Shown: positions 1 to 9,629, counted from the first letter of the stretch. The stretch is DNA of 64,000 nucleotides from Nostoc sp. 106C (GCF_002154725.1 NZ_MTAW01000053.1:1-64000), one strand, 5' to 3'. Made by a program: numbers and translations. The notes: generated from the sequence alone by a model not told the origin.

Positions 1-11
1 TTTAACATATT

Positions 12-797
12 TTGGGTTATTTTTATCAGGTTTTTCTTAACATTCAACGTTTCTGCATCAAAATATATCTGAATGAACAACTACAAAGTGAAGATTGGCA
101 AAAAATAAAACTGCAACTCGGAAGTCGGCTATCATCTTCTTTCCATGCCTATTTATACTCTCAAATAAATTATTTATTTGGGCAATCTTTTCAGCCAGAA
201 GAAGAGTGTAAGATTAATAGTTTGAGGGATTTTATTATCACTTGTGTATCGTTTTCTGAGATTTTCGCAGAATGGTTAATCTATCAATCTTTAATTAAAG
301 AGTGCGGATGGATTTTTGCTTTTGATAAAGCTGCAATTATATGCGATCGCCCGCTTCATCTTCGCTTTGATAATCAAAATCGCCTCCACGCAGAAGGGGA
401 ACCTGCAATAGAGTATGCCGATGGATTTAGCCTTTACTCTTATCACGGTGTCACCTTACCTGAAAAATACGGTAAAGTTCACCCGCAGCAATGGCAAGCA
501 CAATGGTTGTTAACAGAGAAAAATGCCGAACTGCGGCGAGTGTTAATTCAAGGTATTGGTTATGCCCGAATTTGCCAAGAATTACAAGCCATTGAATTAG
601 ATACCTGGGCAGAATATACCCTATTAAAAATTGATGCTGATATCGATGAAGAATCAATTTACTTATTAAAAATGACTTGTCCCAGTACTGGATTCATCCA
701 CGCTTTGCGAGTTCCACCAGACATGAAATCAGCACATGAGGCAATTTGTTGGGTAAATTGGGGAATTGCTCCAGAGGAATTTGCTACTCAAACCTGA
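12..797 (+). CDS. DUF6745-like protein, start uncertain
   Basis: This 261-residue protein has no known function. Its middle and C-terminal parts (an AEGEPAIEYADGFSLYSYHGV block near residue 130 and a block ending in ALRVPPDM and a Trp-Val-Asn-Trp-Gly sequence near the end) resemble what I know as the DUF6745 family: a Pro-Ala-hydrophobic-Tyr-x-Asp-Gly-aromatic core, then a Val-Pro-x-Asp tail. The reading frame opens at a TTG (12), with an in-frame TAA at 3-5 and no ATG before the conserved part. It is therefore either a TTG-started gene or the 3' part of a longer gene broken just upstream. Family assignment is from memory of the pattern. No transmembrane segment or signal peptide is visible. 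Confidence 0.6.
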   Translation: MGYFYQVFLNIQRFCIKIYLNEQLQSEDWQKIKLQLGSRLSSSFHAYLYSQINYLFGQSFQPEEECKINSLRDFIITCVSFSEIFAEWLIYQSLIKECGWIFAFDKAAIICDRPLHLRFDNQNRLHAEGEPAIEYADGFSLYSYHGVTLPEKYGKVHPQQWQAQWLLTEKNAELRRVLIQGIGYARICQELQAIELDTWAEYTLLKIDADIDEESIYLLKMTCPSTGFIHALRVPPDMKSAHEAICWVNWGIAPEEFATQT

Positions 798-1028
798 ATT
801 CTTGATTTGATAGGCATCTGAGAAATTTAGTAGTCAAAATAATAAAAATCATTCTATCATAGCACACATTATCACTAATGGATAAGATTTATAGCTTTTC
901 TAGAAAAAAGTTGTGTTAGCATAAAATTGGAGAAGTTAAATTCGGTGATTAAAGATCTTGTTTTTAGTCATAATTGCAAGCTGCTCTCCGGATAAGCATC
1001 TCTGCATCAATGGATTTTGGAGAGTTTC

Positions 1029-1340
1029 ATGTCTATTTACGTAGGTAACCTATCCTACAGCGTCACACAAGACGACCTCACTAAGGTATTTTCTGAGTAC
1101 GGTGCTGTAAAGCGAGTTCAATTACCAACAGATCGGGAAACTGGACGCGCCCGGGGCTTTGGTTTCGTAGAAATGGAATCATCAGCCGCAGAAGATGCAG
1201 CTATTCAAGCTCTAGATGGTGCCGAATGGATGGGGCGTGTAATGAAAGTTAACAAAGCTAGACCACGGGAGGAGAAAAGTACTCGCTCTGGCGGTGGCAA
1301 TTGGGAAAAAAATGCCAGTGGATACTCCAGACGTTATTAA
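1029..1340 (+). CDS. RNA-binding protein, single RRM domain (cyanobacterial Rbp type)
   Basis: A 103-residue protein made almost entirely of one RRM. RNP2 is IYVGNL at residues 3-8 and RNP1 is RGFGFVEM near residues 42-49. A short tail follows with a GGGN stretch and terminal Arg-Arg-Tyr. Cyanobacterial Rbp proteins of this size bind RNA in the cytoplasm and several are cold-induced; here that is family knowledge. The ATG at 1029 is preferred over a TTG at 1017 because GGAG lies at 1019-1022 and the RRM starts directly after it. The 230 bases upstream hold no gene and could contain the long leader these genes often have. A strong hairpin lies about 100 bases downstream. Confidence 0.93.
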   Translation: MSIYVGNLSYSVTQDDLTKVFSEYGAVKRVQLPTDRETGRARGFGFVEMESSAAEDAAIQALDGAEWMGRVMKVNKARPREEKSTRSGGGNWEKNASGYSRRY

Positions 1341-1446
1341 GTCTTGAGATTATGCATCAAGGCAAAACGATAAAAACCATTAGCTAAACAAAAATTATCT
1401 CATAATAAGCAGATTCAGTAGCTCACTGGACTGCTTGTTTGTATAT

Positions 1447-1483
1447 TAAGCAGTTCAGCTTTATATTTGAACTGCTTATTTTT
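1447..1483 (+). terminator. Rho-independent-like terminator after the RRM gene
   Basis: A perfect 11-bp stem TAAGCAGTTCA / TGAACTGCTTA (1447-1457 and 1468-1478) with a 10-base loop is followed by five T residues (1479-1483). It lies about 105 bases after the RRM stop codon in the right orientation. Confidence 0.7.
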
Positions 1484-1518
1484 CCATGAATGATATCATG
1501 TTCGCTCGCTGATAAAAC

Positions 1519-1581
1519 GTCATTGCGAGCGAAGCGAAGCAATCCCAGCCTTTGCGATTGCTTCGCTCCGCTCGCAATGAC
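1519..1581. repeat. Long imperfect inverted repeat (REP/MITE-like)
   Basis: Two 26-base arms (1519-1544 and 1556-1581) are reverse complements with one mismatch, around an 11-base centre. The arms contain the alternating GCGAGCGAAGCGAAGC pattern, a motif I remember as an interspersed palindromic repeat in many bacterial genomes. It would fold into a very stable hairpin. It sits between the RRM gene terminator and ndhB, so the 1341-1746 gap is explained mainly by the terminator and this element. Confidence 0.85.
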
Positions 1582-1746
1582 AGGTTGCAAATATACCAGT
1601 TCAATCGGCACGATCTGAGGGATGTCTGCTGACAAGAGGCTAATCTATGGAATCAGATAGAAAGGTTTATGGAACTTTAGTTCAGAACAATAGATAGAAT
1701 GAACAAAGTTAGCCTTGATGTCTAATCGCCAAAACCTATACAACTC

Positions 1747-3309
1747 ATGGATTTTGCTAATCTTGCATCCCAGTTAAATGCTGGAACGATTTTGCCAGAG
1801 GGAATTGTCATTCTCACCCTCTTGGGGGTTTTGATTGTTGATTTGATTTTAGGGCGTACATCTTCACGCTGGATTGGGTATCTAGCGATCGCAGGTTTAC
1901 TTGCTTCGATTGTCGCCCTGTATTTTCAATGGGATGCTACCAATCCCATCTCCTTTAGCGGTGGCTTTAATAGTGACGACCTTAGTATCGTCTTTCGCGG
2001 TATCATTGCCTTGTCTGCCGCCGTCACCATACTAATGTCCATTCGCTACGTGGAGCAGAGTGGCACTGCTTTAGCAGAGTTCATCGCGATTTTGCTCACT
2101 GCTACCCTAGGAGGAATGTTTTTATCCGGGGCTAGCGAGTTAGTGATGATTTTCATCTCCCTAGAAACCCTGAGTATTTCCTCTTATTTGTTAACAGGTT
2201 ATACCAAGCGTGACCCGCGCTCTAATGAAGCGGCTCTGAAATATCTGTTGATTGGAGCTTCCAGTACAGCAGTATTTCTATATGGAGTGTCGCTGCTGTA
2301 TGGCTTATCGGGTGGACAAACAGAACTGGGTGCGATCGCCAATGGCATTGCGACAGCTCGGATCGGTCAGTCATTAGGTGTAGTGATTGCCCTTGTGTTT
2401 GTGATTGCAGGGATTGGCTTCAAAATTTCTGCTGCACCCTTTCACCAATGGACTCCAGACGTTTATGAAGGCGCTCCCACCCCAGTGATTGCCTTTTTAT
2501 CTGTGGGTTCCAAAGCCGCAGGTTTTGCTCTAGCTATCCGCTTATTAACCACAGTCTTCCCCTTTGTTGCTGACGAGTGGAGATTCGTCTTTACTGCTCT
2601 TGCTGTTCTCAGTATGGTATTGGGTAACGTAGTGGCCCTAGCACAAACCAGCATGAAACGGATGCTAGCTTATTCGTCAATTGCCCAAGCGGGGTTTGTG
2701 ATGATTGGCTTAATTGCTGGTACCGAAGCTGGATATGCCAGTATGATATTTTACTTGCTGGTCTATCTATTCATGAACCTGTGCGGCTTTACCTGCATCA
2801 TTCTGTTTTCCCTGCGGACTGGAACCGACCAGATTGCTGAATACTCTGGTTTGTATCAAAAAGATCCACTCCTGACATTGGGTTTGAGTATTTCCCTGCT
2901 GTCTTTAGGTGGTATTCCGCCACTAGCTGGGTTTTTTGGCAAAATTTACTTGTTCTGGGCTGGCTGGCAAGCAGGTCTTTACTGGTTAGTCTTGTTAGGC
3001 TTAGTTACCACTGTTGTCTCCATCTACTACTACATTCGTGTAGTCAAGATGATGGTAGTCAAAGAACCTCAAGAAATGTCTGACGTGGTGAAGAATTATC
3101 CCGCAGTAAATTGGAATTTACCTGGATTTAGACCATTACAGGTAGGGTTGATAGTAACTTTAATCGCCACTTCCATTGCTGGGATTTTGTCAAATCCTCT
3201 GTTTACCTTAGCTAACAATTCAGTTGCTAATACTGCTATATTGCAAGCAAGTACTGTTGTTAGCACTCAGGCAAGTGCCGTTAATATCGAGCATCCAGAA
3301 GGATTATAA
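1747..3309 (+). CDS. ndhB: NAD(P)H-quinone oxidoreductase subunit 2 (NdhB)
   Basis: NdhB is a proton-pumping, antiporter-like membrane subunit of the thylakoid NDH-1 complex, used in cyclic electron flow, respiration and CO2 uptake. The 520-residue protein is hydrophobic throughout, with about 14 predicted membrane segments. It has the proton_antipo_M core: a [14 protein letters not shown] segment near 140-153 with the essential Glu, [15 protein letters not shown] near 160-175, and [16 protein letters not shown] near 230-245. Length and sequence match cyanobacterial NdhB. The ATG at 1747 gives the standard N-terminus. It stands alone, 437 bases from its upstream neighbour by ATG, and converges on a histidine kinase gene across a shared hairpin. 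Confidence 0.98.
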   Translation: MDFANLASQLNAGTILPEGIVILTLLGVLIVDLILGRTSSRWIGYLAIAGLLASIVALYFQWDATNPISFSGGFNSDDLSIVFRGIIALSAAVTILMSIRYVEQSGTALAEFIAILLTATLGGMFLSGASELVMIFISLETLSISSYLLTGYTKRDPRSNEAALKYLLIGASSTAVFLYGVSLLYGLSGGQTELGAIANGIATARIGQSLGVVIALVFVIAGIGFKISAAPFHQWTPDVYEGAPTPVIAFLSVGSKAAGFALAIRLLTTVFPFVADEWRFVFTALAVLSMVLGNVVALAQTSMKRMLAYSSIAQAGFVMIGLIAGTEAGYASMIFYLLVYLFMNLCGFTCIILFSLRTGTDQIAEYSGLYQKDPLLTLGLSISLLSLGGIPPLAGFFGKIYLFWAGWQAGLYWLVLLGLVTTVVSIYYYIRVVKMMVVKEPQEMSDVVKNYPAVNWNLPGFRPLQVGLIVTLIATSIAGILSNPLFTLANNSVANTAILQASTVVSTQASAVNIEHPEGL

Positions 3310-3320
3310 ATTAGTTATAT

Positions 3321-3355
3321 GTAATGGGTAATTCAAAACAGTAATTACCCATTAC
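3321..3355. terminator. Bidirectional hairpin between ndhB and the convergent kinase gene
   Basis: A perfect 13-bp stem GTAATGGGTAATT / AATTACCCATTAC (3321-3333 and 3343-3355) with a 9-base loop lies just after the ndhB stop. The last codons and stop (3345-3347) of the kinase gene on the other strand lie inside the right arm. There is no clear T-tract, so termination is inferred from position and symmetry. Confidence 0.6.
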
Positions 3356-4637
3356 TTAGGTCTATGATAGGAAGAGTAATCACAAATTCTGTACCTTCAT
3401 TAAGTACTGAATTTACTTCTATACTGCCGCCATGTTTTTCTACAATAATTTGACGAGTAATTGATAATCCCAAGCCTGTACCTTTTCCTACAGCTTTAGT
3501 TGTAAATAAATTATCAAATATTTGGGATTTTATTTCATCTGGAATACCTAACCCATTATCTTTAATCATAATTAAGATATAATTTTCATCTTGATTTAAC
3601 TTAGTTTGAATTTTAATAAAATTTGGATGATCTGCGATTTCTTGATAACTACGACTTATATTTGACTCTTCTAAAGCATCAATAGCATTAGCTAAAATAT
3701 TCATAAATACCTGATTTAATTGTCCAGGAAAGCATTCCACTTCCGGTAAATTATCATAATCTCGTATAACTTCAATAGCCGGGCGAATATTAGAAGCTTT
3801 CAATCTATGCTTAAGAATTAAAATAGTACTGTCGATGCCATCGTGAATATTAAAAGGAATTTTTACTGCGTTATCGGCACGGGCAAAAGTGCGTAGAGAA
3901 ACACTAATATCGCCAATCCGTTCTATTCCTTCATGCATTGAAGTCAGAATATGCGGAAAGTCTTTAAGAAGATATTCCAAATCAATTTTTGCTGCATGTC
4001 GGGCGATTTCTGCTGCCGAAGCCTGATTTTTATAAAGATGAATGTGCTCGATTAGGTCTTGCATATATTTATGAGCATAAATGAGATTGCCTTTAACAAA
4101 GCCAGCAGGATTATTAATTTCATGAGCAATTCCTGCAACCAACTGCCCTAATGAAGACATTTTTTCACTTTGCACTAACCGCAACTGCGACTGTTGGAGT
4201 TGTTCCACAGTCGCAGTTAGCTCTGCTGCTCGTTGTTCCAGTTTTTGGTTGAGGTGGCACAGTTTTAGATGAAGATTGATTCGAGCAAGTACATCTTCTG
4301 GCTGAAATGGTTTGGTAATGTAATCTACTGCACCGAGAGTTAGACCTTTAACTTTATCTACCACATCTGATAGAGCCGTCATAAAAATAACTGGGATGTC
4401 TCGGGTAGCTTTTTCTTCTTTTAAGCGACGGCAAGTTTCAAAGCCATCAATTCCCGGCATCATGATATCTAATAATATGAGATCAGGAGATACTAGTTGC
4501 AGTTGCTCTAGAGCACTCTCGCCACTGTTGGCAACTAAAACGCGAAAACCGGATGCTTGTAAAAAATCAAACATTACCTTGGCATTTGTTGGTTTATCTT
4601 CAACAATCATAATGAGATTTTGTTTATTATTAAACAT
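3345..4637 (-). CDS. Response-regulator receiver / histidine kinase hybrid
   Basis: A soluble two-component protein of 430 residues. The N-terminal receiver has phosphoacceptor Asp57 (LILLDIMMPG) and conserved Lys109 (TKPF). A coiled coil (about 128-160) leads to a HisKA box with His172 (GIAHEINNP). The HATPase_c domain has an N box (NQVFMNILANAIDALEE), a G1 box (IKDNGLGIP) and a G2 box (GKGTGLGLSI). There is no membrane segment, so it probably receives phosphate or signals from a partner kinase. Its kinase module closely resembles the C-terminus of the giant kinase encoded at 11980-17598. It is followed upstream on the same strand by decayed kinase fragments, which may once have encoded its partner. 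Confidence 0.93.
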   Translation of the reverse strand: MFNNKQNLIMIVEDKPTNAKVMFDFLQASGFRVLVANSGESALEQLQLVSPDLILLDIMMPGIDGFETCRRLKEEKATRDIPVIFMTALSDVVDKVKGLTLGAVDYITKPFQPEDVLARINLHLKLCHLNQKLEQRAAELTATVEQLQQSQLRLVQSEKMSSLGQLVAGIAHEINNPAGFVKGNLIYAHKYMQDLIEHIHLYKNQASAAEIARHAAKIDLEYLLKDFPHILTSMHEGIERIGDISVSLRTFARADNAVKIPFNIHDGIDSTILILKHRLKASNIRPAIEVIRDYDNLPEVECFPGQLNQVFMNILANAIDALEESNISRSYQEIADHPNFIKIQTKLNQDENYILIMIKDNGLGIPDEIKSQIFDNLFTTKAVGKGTGLGLSITRQIIVEKHGGSIEVNSVLNEGTEFVITLPIIDLSNG

Positions 4638-4645
4638 ATTTAAGG

Positions 4646-5137
4646 CTATAAAATGTATTGTTTAAGTAGCTTGGGAATAGCTTCTTTATTGAGATATTGA
4701 GTGAGTTTCAAAAGCTTGCCAGTAAAGGCTAGATATTTAATATCTAACTGGTGTAGTCGTGGAGTTTCCTCTTTAACCCCTGCAATATCGCCAATGGTCG
4801 TAGCAGTCCCAAGATTTTGTATATCAGTGATGATTAACTCAGGGTGCCAAGCAAGGGCTTTATTTAATTCTTGTTTTCCGTTGACTGCTTCCATTAGTAC
4901 GAAACCTAGAGGTTCTAACAGATTAACAATAGTAGTACGGTTTTCAACTCTGGTTTTTAGTTCTAAAAAAGATGCTTGCAACTGTGCGGCCATTTGATTA
5001 AAAGATTGTGCCAGACTTTTTAGTTCATCTCTACCCCTAATTTCAACTTTTTAGCCTAGTTTTCCGGAAGCGATCGCCATAGTCGCAGGCTGCAAGCGTA
5101 GAATTAGTCTTGTAATCCAACGAGAAGTTATTAAAAC
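4646..5137 (-). pseudogene. Remnant of a HAMP-containing hybrid sensor kinase
   Basis: Read on the minus strand from 5137, the frame gives a typical HAMP segment (TSRWITRLILRLQPAT, then ATMAIASGKLG), an in-frame TAA at 5051-5053, and then the rest of the HAMP helix (KVEIRGRDELKSLAQSFNQM). From 4993 it continues as MAAQLQASF, a coiled coil ending in RVENRT, and directly a receiver-like stretch (LLEPLGF, EAVNGKQELNKAL, PELIITD) that dissolves into unrelated sequence. The HisKA and ATPase domains expected between the coiled coil and the receiver are missing. So there is one nonsense codon, one large internal deletion and a degenerate end. The frame from 4993 alone could be called a 115-residue hypothetical protein. 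I read it as a relic. Confidence 0.82.
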
Positions 5138-5191
5138 TTACTTCCAGCGCTCATTTGAAAAGTAAAAAATGAGGATAATGCTAATTCCATC

Positions 5192-5278
5192 CTATTGCTT
5201 GGGACTAGCATTTTTATCAAGTTGTAGGATTTTGGCGTAACTGAGAATGATGTTGAGAGGAGTACGAAGTTGATGACT
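5192..5278 (-). pseudogene. Histidine-kinase H-box fragment
   Basis: The minus strand encodes SHQLRTPLNIILSYAKILQ followed by LDKNASPKQ and a TAG. This is a textbook HisKA H box (usual form SHELRTPLN-x-IL-x-YAQIL). Nothing upstream or downstream completes a kinase: a TAG lies a few codons upstream. It lies 5' of the HAMP remnant, the wrong order for one kinase, so at least two kinase genes have decayed here or segments have been rearranged. Confidence 0.8.
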
Positions 5279-6988
5279 CCTTATGCGCATCTATAAAACA
5301 GAGATATTTCACTAATTCCACTGCGGCGAAGATTTGGTTCATAAAGGGAAGAATCAGGATGAGTTGCAGGAGTAATTTTTAGTAATCGTTAACACCGAGA
5401 TGTGTTATGATTTTTACTTTTGCACAGCTTGGTAAATGTGGAGTAAATCTCCTGCATACCTAAGTTTGCCCATTATCCTGGCATAGTTCTCATCAACCTG
5501 ATTAAGTTGCAACCTCAAAGTGTTTTCCCACATATCAAGTTTTCCTGTTTGTCACAGTTTATTAGAGGTATATTTGCCTGATATTACAAACATATTTGCC
5601 TACTGGTTATATTTACTACTTTTGAAAGATGCTTAATTTATGCATCTGCAATTTGATAGAAAATTTTGTATACATTTTGTTTTTATTTGTGAACAGCTAT
5701 CCATAAGCTGGATATCTCTCAAACTTGAAAGAGTGATTTCTAAGAACAAGCTGCACTAACTTTAGCCTTTATCCTAAATTTATTATGTCAACGAATCATA
5801 ACAATTATGTAATTTACTACATTTTGTTTGTGATCTAAATAACTACTTAATATTAATGAATTTTATGTAAAACTATAAAATATTAAAGTAAACTTTATAA
5901 TAATGTTGTTTAGCATACATAATATTGAGTTAATTTAAGCAAAACCTGTAATATTGGTTTAAGTAAAACGAATGTATGTAATACTTCTAAGCTTGAAGGC
6001 TCAATAGTATCCAGTTTGATCAATAATTCGTACTTTTTATTACAAAGTATTTAAATTAAATAAATCTGTTTAGTAATTCCAGGTAATTACGGATATATTT
6101 TTTAATAAAAAATTAAAGAATAGTTACACAGATTAAGTGTTGGAAACATTAAATTTAGCTCTTAAACACAACTCACAGTGGCAGTAAATATTGTTTACAC
6201 ACTGTCTAAATCTTGTTTTGGTTGACTACTGTACAGGACAATGGGTTCAAGTTCCTGTAATTCTGATTCTTATGATCGCTTGAACTTGTTCAGTGATTAT
6301 AGAGAGATTAAGATTATAGACTGTAAGTTAAAGAATTTCAGTGCAATAAAGCGCTGTTGGGCAGATCTCTTTGTAGGAGAAAAAGAAGTAAGAGTAAAAT
6401 GAAGTTTTTAAGTATCTCCCACCTTTGTGAGATGGTTGGATAAGGCAAATTAAATCCATCAAGCTCACTTTAAGCATTTTTGGGTGATAAATAAGTATGT
6501 TGAAGTTCTAGAAGTTAATTCTCTAGAATGAATGCTTAACTTCAAACTACGAGAAAATTAATCTCTTATTTCTAAGAAATTGATGCTCTTGGCGTTTCTG
6601 TATTACAGTCTTTAGGCTGGTGATAGTTGCGTTGCCTACGCTGACTTAAAAATAGATATAAAGTTGTCGGATTATAGTGATTTAGCTTGAGAAATCTTTT
6701 GCATTCAGTGTGATGATTTTTTCATTTTAACTGTTTTGTAATGGCAAATAAGTGTTTCTCATCTAATTACTATCAAGCCATCTTCCCAACTGCATATCTA
6801 ACCATCTTTTATTGAATTAATATCAATTCAATAATCAAAAAATGCTGGCATCGTCATCAAAAATATCAACAGATATTTATTGTTTGGTAATGAAGTTTTG
6901 CATTCAATACTTTCACATACTTGCACAAGACTGTAAAAGTAAAGTAAATCTTCTCACATATTAACCATTGAAATTTGGTGCAATAAAC
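5279..6988. other. 1.7-kb AT-rich region without a convincing gene
   Basis: No long open frame shows protein-like sequence. Two short frames exist. One on the minus strand at 5414-5533 (39 codons, ATG) may be further debris from the decayed kinases. One on the plus strand at 6241-6402 (53 codons, ATG) has AGGA only two bases before the ATG. An inverted pair CAAGTTC/GAACTTG lies near 6247-6285, inside the second frame. The 3' part should hold the promoter of the oxidative cluster that begins at 6989, but I cannot point to a convincing -10/-35 or NtcA box. Confidence 0.5.
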
Positions 6989-7702
6989 ATGAAAGAAGTT
7001 CTAGCATTAATTCAAAATAAAAAGCAGGAATTTTCTCAGTTGCCATTATTTAAATTTATGCAAGATCAAAGCATAGACCCTAAACAAAGGCTGGCTTGGG
7101 CACCATGCGCTGCTCATTTTATTATGAATTTTGGAGAGCTGAATAAGTATTTTTTACGAGTAGAACCAACTAGCGATCCTATTCAAACACTAATTAACAA
7201 ACATACTTATGAAGACGATCACCATTGGCTGTGGTTTTTGGAAGATTTGAAGAATTTAGAACTTGACAAATCTTTGAAATTTAGTGATGCATTAAAATTT
7301 CTTTGGAGTGAAGAAACTAAGAATGCTCGCTGGTTGAATTATCAACTCTATCGATATACTTCACAAGCTACTCCTCTGCAAAAAATAATAGTTATTGAAG
7401 TTACCGAAGCAACAGGTAATATAATGTTTTCCATAGCAGCAGAGATTGGCAAAGAAATTAAAGCAATTACTCAAAAACCATGCCGATATTTTGCAGATTT
7501 CCATTTGGATGTTGAAACTGGGCACATGACAGGTTCATCTGGAATAGAGCAATTGTTACAAGATATTCAACTATCAGAAGCAACGCGACAAGAAGCTCTG
7601 GAATTGGTAGAGAACTTATTTACAGTTTTTACCCAATTTACAAATGGGCTTTTAGTATATGCCAAAAGCCATAAAATTGAGCAGCCATTGAAAGTTGCAT
7701 AA
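6989..7702 (+). CDS. Haem-oxygenase-fold, iron-containing redox enzyme family protein
   Basis: A 237-residue all-helical protein with the look of the haem-oxygenase-like diiron/iron-containing redox enzyme family. It has an early His-rich segment (CAAHFIMNFGELN), a conserved TYEDDHHWLWFLEDL block near residues 70-85, an EVTEATGNIMF block near 145-155, and a late DFHLDVETGHMTG block near 170-185. Glu and His residues in these blocks are the likely metal ligands. Family members in natural-product pathways carry out oxidative cleavage or desaturation; the substrate here is unknown. ATG 6989 is preferred over TTG 6968, though neither has a clear ribosome site. It is first in a + strand run with the halogenase 67 bases downstream, suggesting co-transcription. 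Confidence 0.8.
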   Translation: MKEVLALIQNKKQEFSQLPLFKFMQDQSIDPKQRLAWAPCAAHFIMNFGELNKYFLRVEPTSDPIQTLINKHTYEDDHHWLWFLEDLKNLELDKSLKFSDALKFLWSEETKNARWLNYQLYRYTSQATPLQKIIVIEVTEATGNIMFSIAAEIGKEIKAITQKPCRYFADFHLDVETGHMTGSSGIEQLLQDIQLSEATRQEALELVENLFTVFTQFTNGLLVYAKSHKIEQPLKVA

Positions 7703-7769
7703 ATGAACGAACAAGCTCTTTGAAATTGACAATTAACACCTAATTCAAGTCAGAAGGATAACTTTTACT

Positions 7770-9434
7770 ATGTCACAGTATGTACAAAATATTGTAATTG
7801 TTGGCGGTGGTTCAGCAGGTTGGATGACGGCAGCTTATTTGAGCAAAGCCTTGAAAAAAAATGTTCATATTACGCTAGTAGAGTCTTCTAATATTACAAA
7901 GGTTGGAGTTGGCGAAGCAACTTTTAGTAGCATCAAATCATTCTTTGATTTTCTGGGATTACAAGAGTATGAATGGATGCCAAAATGCAATGCTACTTAT
8001 AAGATGGGGATTAAATTTGTTGATTGGAATTCAGATAGAAGACATTTTTACCATCCTTTTGAAAGATTTGATTTTATTGACGGATTCAGTATCTCTGAAT
8101 GGTGGTTAAAACTTAAGAGTTTCAATGAGCCATTTGATTACTCCTGCTTCATGGCACCGACACTGTGCGATCATCAGAGGTCTCCTAGATATCTTAACGG
8201 CAAAATTTTTGATGACAGAGTTGAACATTTATTCTCAGAGAAACATTTTTCTGAAAAGAATCTAATAACACTTGCTGATGCTGAAGGGCAGTATCCTTAC
8301 GCCTACCATTTTGATGCGAATCTAATTGCTAGGTTCTTAAAAGATTATTCAAGACAGAGGGGTGTGAAACAAATTGTTGATGATGTGGTAGATGTAAATT
8401 TAACTGAGGATGGAAGCATAGATAGTCTCAATACCAAAGAGCATGGCATTGTTAGTGGAGACCTTTTCATTGACTGTACTGGTTTCCGTGGTCTTTTGAT
8501 TAACAAAGCTCTTGGTGAACCATTCATTTCTTATTCAGAATCGCTGCTGTGCGATCGCGCGATCGCTATGCAGATACCATCCGATATTCAGAAAAATGGC
8601 ATCAACCCTTATACTACAGCAACCGCGCTCTCGTCCGGTTGGGTCTGGGATATACCTTTGTATGGTAGAAATGGTACAGGGTATGTTTACTCCAGTGCAT
8701 TTATTTCTGCGGAGGAAGCAGAACAAGAATTTCGCCACCATCTAGGAAATGTCGCACATAATTGCAAAGCCTCTCATATCCACATGAGGATTGGACGTAA
8801 TAGAAACTCATGGGTAAAGAACTGTGTGGCGATAGGACTTTCTAGCGGATTTGTTGAACCATTAGAATCTACTGGCATATTTTTTATTCAACATGGAATT
8901 GAAGAGCTAGTCAATCACTTTCCAGGCAAGTCGTTCAATGAAGAGCTGATCTGCAACTATAATAAAGCGGTTGCTAATTGCATAGATGGTGTTCGGGATT
9001 TTTTGGTACTCCATTACTTTGCCAGCGATCGAGCAGATACAAAGTTTTGGCAAGCAACTAAGCAAGAAATTAAAGTTCCTGCGGAACTGCAAGAAAAGTT
9101 CAAGTTGTGGAGAAGGAGGTTACCAAATAAAAAGAATATCAATCCATATTTTCATGGCTTCGAGACATACTCTTATTCCGTAATGTTGCTTGGACTTAAT
9201 CATAAGCCTGAAGGTAGTCTACCTCTGCTCGAGCATCTTGACAACGAGAAGGCGCTAGCTAAATTTACCGCAATTAAGGAGAAAGCTAGGTACCTGAGCA
9301 CAAATCTGCCCTCTCAGTATGAATATTTAACTTATGTAATCAAGTCTCAAGAACATTCAGAGTATCTCAGCGAAAATCATTTACCTGCTTCATTTGTCAG
9401 CGATAGTGCACATCAAATTCCAATAGCAAGTTAA
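7770..9434 (+). CDS. Flavin-dependent tryptophan-type halogenase
   Basis: A 554-residue enzyme of the PrnA/RebH-like family, which uses FADH2, O2 and halide to form HOCl for aromatic halogenation. It has the N-terminal dinucleotide motif GGGSAGWM (12-19), the KVGVGEAT flavin motif (43-50), a candidate catalytic Lys77 (CNATYKMGIKF; Lys79 in PrnA), the halogenase signature WVWDIP (291-296), and EPLEST near 363-368, where Glu366-Ser367 align with the PrnA Glu346-Ser347 pair. All key residues are present, so it is likely active. The substrate may be free Trp, a peptide or another electron-rich ring. It needs a flavin reductase, and none is encoded nearby. It lies between the haem-oxygenase-fold protein and the monooxygenase. 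Confidence 0.95.
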   Translation: MSQYVQNIVIVGGGSAGWMTAAYLSKALKKNVHITLVESSNITKVGVGEATFSSIKSFFDFLGLQEYEWMPKCNATYKMGIKFVDWNSDRRHFYHPFERFDFIDGFSISEWWLKLKSFNEPFDYSCFMAPTLCDHQRSPRYLNGKIFDDRVEHLFSEKHFSEKNLITLADAEGQYPYAYHFDANLIARFLKDYSRQRGVKQIVDDVVDVNLTEDGSIDSLNTKEHGIVSGDLFIDCTGFRGLLINKALGEPFISYSESLLCDRAIAMQIPSDIQKNGINPYTTATALSSGWVWDIPLYGRNGTGYVYSSAFISAEEAEQEFRHHLGNVAHNCKASHIHMRIGRNRNSWVKNCVAIGLSSGFVEPLESTGIFFIQHGIEELVNHFPGKSFNEELICNYNKAVANCIDGVRDFLVLHYFASDRADTKFWQATKQEIKVPAELQEKFKLWRRRLPNKKNINPYFHGFETYSYSVMLLGLNHKPEGSLPLLEHLDNEKALAKFTAIKEKARYLSTNLPSQYEYLTYVIKSQEHSEYLSENHLPASFVSDSAHQIPIAS

Positions 9435-9629
9435 TAATTGAGGAACACGCAAGATGACAGTGAAACAATTCTGCCTAATGAAGGCTGGAGCTAGGATTTG
9501 GGTATGATTCATTAATTGCGTTAGGTTTGATGTTTCCACTTTTTAGCAATTGTTGGGATGCTTGCAGAGTTATCTTACTCAATCGATAACTCTGCTGTAA
9601 GTAGTGTAATATACCTTCACACTGTTAAC

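Noticed and set aside
1423-1635. 70-codon minus-strand frame before ndhB
   Set aside because: It is read through the terminator hairpin and the inverted-repeat element; the product is repeat-encoded.
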